A stretch of 64,000 nucleotides of DNA from Klebsormidium nitens (Eukaryota; Streptophyta; Klebsormidiophyceae; Klebsormidiales; Klebsormidiaceae): contig DF237418.1 of assembly GCA_000708835.1 (NCBI GenBank), forward strand, positions 1 through 64,000, in the 5' to 3' direction. Shown here piece by piece: positions 59,001 to 64,000 of the stretch (its first letter is position 1; every line of letters begins with the position of its first letter). The notes beneath the pieces were generated by a model that ran no database searches, was not told the origin of the DNA, and saw only the letters and a program-made list of their open reading frames with translations. The position numbers and the translations under genes were made by a program.

Positions 59001-60864
59001 GCCGAAGCACATAGAGAACAGCGGTTTAGGTCGGACATTTGCGACGAAATGTTCTAGAAGAACTCAGGCTTTCCTATGCTTTTAAAAGGGCAAACCTTTT
59101 CAGGTGACATGAGAGCTTAGCAGTACTCTTCTCTGTATGCAGGAGCGAGCGGAAAACGGCGCCGAAGGCGAGAACATCCGCAAAGCCATCGCGTTCCTTA
59201 AGGAGACCGACGGTCTCCTCAAGATCGAGGACATCTTGCCGTTCTTCCCGGATTTTGCGCTGATCGACGACTTCAAAGAGGCGATCTGCGCGTCGTTGGA
59301 AGAGTACAACCGTCAGATCGAGGATTTAAAAGCGGAGATGAACGAGGCGACGCGGGGGGCGGACAACATCCGGCGGGACATAGCGGCGCTCGCGCAGCGG
59401 TGAGACTGTCATTGTTGCGATGTTTTCAACTGGTTTTGCTGCTCTTGGCCCTTTGACTTGTCAGATTTCCACTTTCTTCCGATCGGTGGCCGGCAGAACA
59501 AATACTTGGAAGCGGAGATGAACGAGGAGGCGTGGAGAGCGGACAACATCTAGCCGAATATTGCCCTCTGGTCTATCTATGAGTCTCATCAGCCTTCTGT
59601 ACCGCTGCGTGACACCAAAAATGTCCCCTTACGAGATCTGATCGGAAAGCATTTCGACCTAACACTTTGTGCTACTCATCCGGCAAAGGATGGGGACCAA
59701 CCGTTCACCAACTTCTTCGACAGTCTTTGCCTTAGTCCCCAGCGCCTGAACAGGCTGATCTGCCATGAGGCAGTGCAAGTCTTGCAAGAATGATAACAGC
59801 TCTGCAAGGAAAGTCCAAGATGGAATCGAGAACTGTCTCTATTCTACAAATTGCTGTTTCCTTAAAGGCGTTTTCTCCCCCCCAAAACAGGTACGCCGTG
59901 GTCAACCGTGACGAACCGTGCGGCATCTGCGGGAAGCCCATCCTTGGCGTTTTCGCTCCGGGGGGGTCACGTGCCCCCTCTCGGGAGGCTGCAGCGGCGG
60001 CCCCCTTTTACGTCTTCCCCTGCGAACACGCGTTCCATGCGGACTGCCTGACGCAACACGTCATGGAGAACGCCCGGAGCGGCCAGGTAAGCTGACGTCA
60101 TTGCCTCGTCGTGTGACACAGGTAGCCACGTCAGCCAGTCGCCAGGATCTGGCCACTACGTTTATTTCGCTTTCCGATTTGATCGCTTCTGCTCCACTGT
60201 AATTTGTTGAGATGGTCCTTTCAAGTGACGTGTTCGTACTGTTCATCTTTGGTAGAATGTGGCCATTATCCCTTCTGATTTCTGTACGTCGAAGATGTCG
60301 GTACATCTTCTCGACCTTTTGCTCACACGCCCACAGGAGCGGATTAGGGAAGCACGCTTTGCGCAGCAGGGTGCCGACAAGAGTGCTGAAGCGTTCAAAC
60401 GCTGCTCCCTATCTTTTCATATTGCGAGTCCACGCGGCAGACCTTATTTGTCAATCGATCTCAAGCGAAGGTTCGTCCGTTCCTCCGGCAATCGACGGTG
60501 TTTACTTCAGAAAGCGTCGTCACTTGTCAAATGAATTTTCGGTCTTTTGCAGAGGGACCACATAGTCGCCCTCCGGCGGCAGCTCGCTTCCCTTGCCGCC
60601 CAGTCGGAAGGAATTCGTTCCGGTCCTGCCTCGCCGGACAAGAACGGCGCCGCTGACGTCAGCAGCAGCAGCGACCAGCAGCCGTCGATCGAGAAAGTGC
60701 GGACGGCTCTTGATGACGCGGTCGCGGGGGAGTGCCCGTTTTGCGGGGAGCTTATGGTGCAGGCGATTAGTGAGCCGTTCGTGGGGGAGGACGAGTATGA
60801 GCTCGCGCGGTCATGGGAGATTCGGAGAGATCCGTATGCACGCAGCACTGGTTTTGTGACTTGA
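47013..60864 (+). CDS. VPS18: Vacuolar protein sorting protein VPS18 (HOPS/CORVET core)
   Basis: This is a core subunit of the HOPS and CORVET tethers that drive fusion at endosomes and the vacuole. The exons are 47013-47102, 47706-47901, 48540-48758, 49095-49234, 49916-50011, 50472-50638, 51075-51216, 51746-51889, 52681-52857, 53953-54120, 54710-55003, 55660-55790, 56763-56868, 57496-57684, 58259-58360, 59143-59399, 59891-60086 and 60553-60864. All are in phase, giving 1041 aa (plant VPS18 is about 990). The Pep3-type beta-propeller is encoded by exons 2-8 and the helical solenoid by exons 9-16. Exon 16 holds the very conserved ENIRKAIAFLKETDGLLKIE and FFPDFALIDDFKEAI. A C-terminal RING-H2 is split over exons 17-18: CGIC, then PCEHAFHADC, then ECPFCGELM. 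Intron 2 uses a GC donor (CTAG|GCAAGT). Introns around exons 4, 10, 11, 14 and 16 carry exon-edge copies. Confidence 0.96.
49325..49395 (+). repeat. Copy of VPS18 exon 4 end in the next intron
   Basis: GTCAAGCTGCTGTACGAGCT and the following bases up to ATCCAA|GTAAG (real donor 49235) are repeated with donor GT at 49392, 157 bp downstream. The copy has an extra base that shifts the frame. Confidence 0.9.
53090..53952 (+). repeat. Five decaying copies of VPS18 exon 10 start in intron 9
   Basis: The real acceptor is GCAG|GTCCAAAATATGACGACC at 53952. Copies with acceptors lie at 53776 (near-identical for about 45 bases), 53605, 53452, 53260 and, more weakly, 53096. Successive spacings are 176, 171, 153, 192 and 164 bp, mean about 171. 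Shared intron pieces between copies include GGAACAGAAAGAAGAAGAA- and AACAAAGAAC-like stretches. Identity falls with distance from the real exon. Confidence 0.93.
54121..54425 (+). repeat. Two copies of VPS18 exon 10 end in intron 10
   Basis: The exon end GACGAGCGCGCGCAGATCAC...CTCGACAAG|GTG (donor 54121) is repeated with donors at 54269 and 54422, spacings 148 and 153 bp. The first copy keeps over 50 identical bases including CATGGTCGCCACGTGGTGCA. The second is more diverged. Confidence 0.93.
55004..55570 (+). repeat. Copies of VPS18 exon 11 end in intron 11
   Basis: The real end ATGGTGCTGCGGAAGCCGAG...GAGCTGTGG|GTGAGCGG (donor 55004) is repeated with donors at 55147 and 55294 (spacings 143 and 147 bp) and perhaps, much decayed, at about 55567 (CTCTTGTGG|GTGAGGCGG). 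A 9-bp tandem run (TTGGATTGC three times) is near 55498. Confidence 0.88.
55851..55976. repeat. Near-perfect 56-bp-arm hairpin in VPS18 intron 12
   Basis: The left arm is 55851-55907, starting CTTGTAGGGTCTAGGTTTT and ending TTCGTTTCTAC. The right arm is 55921-55976, starting GGAAACGAAC and ending ACCTAGACCCTACAAG. The arms match except for about four bases and enclose a loop of 12-13 bases. CTTGTTCTGT occurs both in the loop (55911-55920) and just past the right arm (about 55979), so the right arm is bracketed by a 10-bp direct repeat. It is compatible with a plant-type miRNA precursor, a recent foldback insertion or a template-switch inverted duplication. Confidence 0.9.
57310..57495 (+). 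repeat. Copy of VPS18 exon 14 start in intron 13
   Basis: CTTCCTGCAATCCCAAAAAA, followed by TCTCGCGTTCAAGTTCGGCGGCAGCCAGCC, mirrors the real CTTGCAGCCCGAAGAG... and TCTCGCGTCCAAGTTCGGCGGCGGTCAGCC about 175 bp downstream. The copied acceptor has lost its G (TGCAAT in place of TGCAGC). Confidence 0.85.
57685..57930 (+). repeat. Copies of VPS18 exon 14 end in intron 14
   Basis: The end of exon 14, ATGCACGAGGAAGCGGTGGC...CTCCAG|GTGGGCTGTGG (donor 57685), is repeated as GTGCATGAGGAAGCGGTGGC...CTTCGG|GTGAGCTGTGG with donor at 57853, 168 bp on. A shorter CGCTTCGG|GTGG is at 57929. Confidence 0.88.
59500..59575 (+). repeat. Copy of VPS18 exon 16 end in intron 16
   Basis: AAGCGGAGATGAACGAGG, the end-of-exon segment encoding EMNEATRGADNIRRDIAA, is repeated about 180 bp downstream (59512 against 59332). 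The copy has an in-frame TAG and no intact donor. Confidence 0.88.
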
Positions 60865-62850
60865 GTTCTATAATTCGGTTAGAGGTGACTCCCGTTTCGA
60901 CACTGCCATAAACACTCCATGCTTTGGGCATGGCGCCAGTGCTTATCGCTAAGGATGAGATTTCTAGGTAAACTTGTGGGACACTTTCGGCACCAGTCGG
61001 CCGATGGATAAAGTGGCTAGCAGCCGCGAATCTTCCAATCGACTGCAAATCAGCAGAAGCGGAGACTGCATGGTATAGATGCATTTAGCAACCGCTGCGC
61101 GATAGTGGATGCTCAATCTGCCGCCACGTAGCTAATGCGTAAACCAAGCATTGGCGCGGTGTGCTCATGCCTCACACACGGGGCTCCCCTGAATATGTGA
61201 TCGACGTCGGGTACTACATTGGCCTCATGTTACATTCACAGATCGATGCGTGTGCTTGCTGTTACGTACTGGGTATTAATGGCTTGGTGTATACTGCAGC
61301 CGCCCAGCAAACGAACGAGAATTAGCAGCTAGATGTTCGAGTCCTACGTGACGCAATGAAGTTGACAAGAGCGTCGTGCAATAACACTGACTGAGCGTTG
61401 CATGCTCGCTGGTATGATGAGCTGTATTCGTTCAGCGCGATCAGCAAAATATTAGGACGAGCCTTAAGGCCGTATTCCATCTAGCTGCGCCGCCATAGGC
61501 GGCCGGGCAATCGACATCTACTAAAATTGCCTCCTTCGTTACACCAGACTGATTCTTCGCGATGCACAACCGGATACATGTTGCGTGGCGTCAAACTCGT
61601 GGGAGGAGGCTGCGGTCGGCATCTGCATGGGACCGGACGTATAGAATCCGCCTCCCATGCAAACAGGCGGACCGCAGACCCGCTCCGATGGCCGAAACGC
61701 TGTCACAGCCGTCCGATCTTCAGCTAATGAAGCCAGTCTGAGAGTGCAATTTGGGCTTTAGCTGTGAACACCTAGGACCTTCCACGTGATCAGGACCTCT
61801 TGTATGGATTTTGGCGGAGCGATCTGAACCGTACAATCCGTTAACGTTAACAAGATGGACGCTGGTGACAGCAAAGAGGCTTGTCCCCCAGCCATTTCTC
61901 AGATCTGCAGACCGCCTGCAAAGCGACGCTTTTATACGCCTTCTGCCATCACTGTAGCGCAATGGATTGGCTGTACGAATAAGCTGCCGCATCTGCTTGC
62001 CAAAATGGAAGAGGCAAGCCAATGTATCTCGCTCGGCTCAGGCTTGGCTTGGGGGCGAACGCGCGTGCCACACTCGGAACGCTCCTTGATCTGCTTCCGG
62101 CCTGCCACCCTTTCAGCACCAAGCTTCGGCACTGCGGCACGGTAGCTTCTACCGAAACCCCAAACAGTGCAGGCACCGGCTCGAGCTTGCGTGGCATTGC
62201 GGCTCTTGATCATCTCCCAGGTGAGATTGTCCCTTTTTGTATTGCTCAATTCCTCGGGGGCCCAGGTTTGGCGCAGTGATAAGCTGCGAGAATATGTGGT
62301 TGCGGCGCGTATCTTTAAAATCATATCGATTGCAAAATCGCGCCAATGTGACGATATAAGATAGCCGATCCCCGGTCAGCTCGCGCCGATTCTCTGAAAT
62401 GGTCCCGGCCTTCGAAAGGCCCCGGGTTCAACGCCCCTGGTCAGACCGACAGTATCGATTCGAAAAGGTTCGAGCATGAGTGGTGAAAATCTGACACTTC
62501 TTCAAAGGTGCTTAGGAGGATACCGTGCTGACACAGCATATTCTGCTTTTCAAAGCAGAACTTTGTCGGAGTTTTGTTTGGCTGCCGGCAGCGCAGTTAC
62601 GTCAACTGCTCAGCTTTCCTTCTCTGCTCCCATCTTCTCCTCCACACAAGCCTCAGCCTTGAGTTTGAGGACAGGATCAGGATAGATCACTCTGAGAGAC
62701 GCTCTTTTCAGCAGCTGTCAACGCATGAGAGGCAGGATTCCAGCTTTGAGCCAAACCTGAGTATCGTGCTAGGCTGCAGGAACGGACTGGTGATATTTAA
62801 GACGCAGATTGGGTATTCTTTCCAGAGACAGGTCACAAACAGAAAGGAAC
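60865..62850. other. Spacer between VPS18 and the F-box gene
   Basis: This holds the VPS18 3' untranslated region and the F-box gene promoter. A plus-strand frame from an ATG at 61855 (MDAGDSKEACPPAISQ..., 96 codons) and another from 62476 (70 codons) have no recognisable domain. They could be short genes or upstream frames in a long leader, but I have no positive evidence. 61130-61480 is rich in CATG and GCATGC. Confidence 0.4.
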
Positions 62851-63846
62851 ATGGGGATTACAACGTTCGAAGGTCTAAATAATGACGTTGTCTGCCTCAT
62901 CCTGGACAAGACGCTGAAGCCATATCCTCCTGGCATTGATAGTGAAACGATTGCAAGATTTGCATGCGTTTCATCTCGCTACGCAAATCTGGTGAAGGAG
63001 CGCGGCTGGGAGCGCGCATGCAGGAATGCGCTGCCAGATGTGTGTGAGATCCTGCTGAGGGGAGACAAGGAGAGCCCGGGAGATGCAGGTTGGGACTGCT
63101 TTGCAAAGCTGCTGACTAGGTGCCCTGGCTATCAAAGCAAGATGGTGAACCAAGTGATGATCAAGAACCACATACCCGAAGGTCTAGACTTCCTTGACAT
63201 CACAAGGCGCCAGGGCTTCAGTGGACGAACCAGGGCCCTCGATACCTTCGATATTGCTCTGGAGAGTCACGTTTGCGACGGCTGGCTTCCTATTGTGCCT
63301 CTGAGAGCCACTTTGGAAGCAGGAGATACCATTCTGCCAGGTCTGATCCGCAACAAGAGTCCGTTCTTCCTGCTCAGCAACTATGAAAGTGGCTCCTGTC
63401 ATGTTGTCCAAAGCACGTACACGGAATGGATTACACAGCGTGCGACATGGAACGTCTGGGAAGCGGTCCCCAAAGCACAGAGAGATGTAACGTTTCCGCT
63501 ACAGGATACAAACGTTGCGATAGCAAAGGTCTACCGAGGCATGGTAGCTGACGTCAGCGCCCTCGCTCCTGGCTTTGCGCACAAACGGGGCGACAAAACA
63601 ATCTGCGAAGACGAGCCGGCTGCTTTGAATGTCGACCGCAAGGCAGCACTGAAGATGCCAGCAGCAAAACAGTGCCCCTTTTGTGCAAAGCCGATGCAGC
63701 GCATCTCGTCCCGCTTCCACAGCGAAAGCTTTCGCGATTCGTTTGGCGCAGCATACGCAGAATTCCACATCTGCTCTTCTGGACACGTCTACGGAATGAG
63801 TGCGGTGAAGGTCTACCCCAGCAGGAGAACCGACGCCTCCGATTAA
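62851..63846 (+). CDS. F-box protein with C-terminal zinc-binding-like motif
   Basis: This is a probable substrate adaptor of an SCF ubiquitin ligase. The frame is intronless from ATG 62851 (MGITTFEGLNNDVVC) to TAA, 331 aa. The N-terminal F-box is about residues 5-50: NNDVVCLILDKTL, then TIARFACVSSRYANLVKERG, followed by the plant-type WDCFAKLLTRCPGYQ. The middle region (residues 95-240) has no recognised repeat such as Kelch or LRR. Near the C-terminus CPFCAKPM (about residue 275) and HICSSGHVYGM (about residue 306) place two Cys, a His-x2-Cys and another His so that one zinc could be bound. This part probably recognises the target or stabilises the fold. The frame is open further upstream but without an ATG. 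The spelling CPFC...GHVYG is unusual in F-box proteins I know. Confidence 0.75.
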   Translation: MGITTFEGLNNDVVCLILDKTLKPYPPGIDSETIARFACVSSRYANLVKERGWERACRNALPDVCEILLRGDKESPGDAGWDCFAKLLTRCPGYQSKMVNQVMIKNHIPEGLDFLDITRRQGFSGRTRALDTFDIALESHVCDGWLPIVPLRATLEAGDTILPGLIRNKSPFFLLSNYESGSCHVVQSTYTEWITQRATWNVWEAVPKAQRDVTFPLQDTNVAIAKVYRGMVADVSALAPGFAHKRGDKTICEDEPAALNVDRKAALKMPAAKQCPFCAKPMQRISSRFHSESFRDSFGAAYAEFHICSSGHVYGMSAVKVYPSRRTDASD

Positions 63847-64000
63847 AAATGTTGCGACGAAGGTAAGAGATTGTCTCGTGCTGTTGGTAGAGATGATACT
63901 TCAGAAGAACGCTTACGTAAGAGGTCCCAGTTCTGCCACGGCCCCGACTCTTCCGGAGCTTTCCACCTGTAAGGATAGAGATACGTGTTCTAGCTTGACC

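Noticed and set aside
62381-62445. tRNA-like GGGTTCAACGCCCC
   Set aside because: The T-arm pairing is poor and no acceptor stem or anticodon arm could be folded around it.

Overview
The window is nuclear DNA of a eukaryote, most likely a streptophyte green alga. Klebsormidium is my best guess, by inference only. Genes are split by many GT-AG introns of about 200-1500 bp. The proteins look plant-like (PEX12, VPS18), a plant-type telomere motif is present, and there is also a cilium-specific gene (DRC1), which fits a plant-lineage alga with swimming cells. I found no rRNA, tRNA, CRISPR array or bacterial-style operon.

Layout. 1-6.3 kb is gene-poor but holds a stray copy of PEX12 exon 2 (2068-2166). 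6.3-10.26 kb (-) is an eight-exon gene of unknown family (578 aa). It shares a 340-bp divergent promoter carrying a telo-box with PEX12 (10.6-15.1 kb, +, seven exons, 398 aa). 15.1-20.5 kb is gene-poor and holds two inverted-repeat transposon-like elements (16584-16854 and 17389-18104). 20.56-27.26 kb (+) is a bestrophin-like anion channel (eight exons, 392 aa). 29-33.4 kb (-) holds pieces of a histidine-phosphatase-like gene whose catalytic His is replaced by Cys, plus unassigned exons. 34.5-35.3 kb (-) is a small two-exon gene, and 35.8-36.45 kb (+) encodes a membrane protein. 37.6-45.97 kb (-) is DRC1 (eleven exons, 649 aa), head-to-head with VPS18 at 47.0-60.86 kb (+, eighteen exons, 1041 aa). 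62.85-63.85 kb (+) is an intronless F-box protein.

The genes are unrelated housekeeping and cell-biology functions: peroxisome import, HOPS/CORVET trafficking, axoneme, anion channel and ubiquitin ligase adaptor. For PEX12, DRC1, VPS18, the bestrophin and the unknown gene I built exon chains in which every junction keeps the reading phase.

The most striking feature is an intron architecture I call 'exon echoes'. Many introns of three different genes contain serial, decaying copies of the adjoining exon edge with its splice site, spaced about 110-190 bp (most often 140-175). Copies of an exon start lie in the upstream intron and copies of an exon end lie in the downstream intron. The copy nearest the real exon is usually almost identical and the farther ones are more decayed. 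This suggests introns growing by repeated tandem duplication across the splice junction. Other oddities are 14 copies of the palindrome TGACGTCA (about one expected), a 330-bp palindrome inside a PEX12 intron, a miRNA-like 56-bp-arm hairpin in a VPS18 intron, and a GC-AG intron in VPS18.
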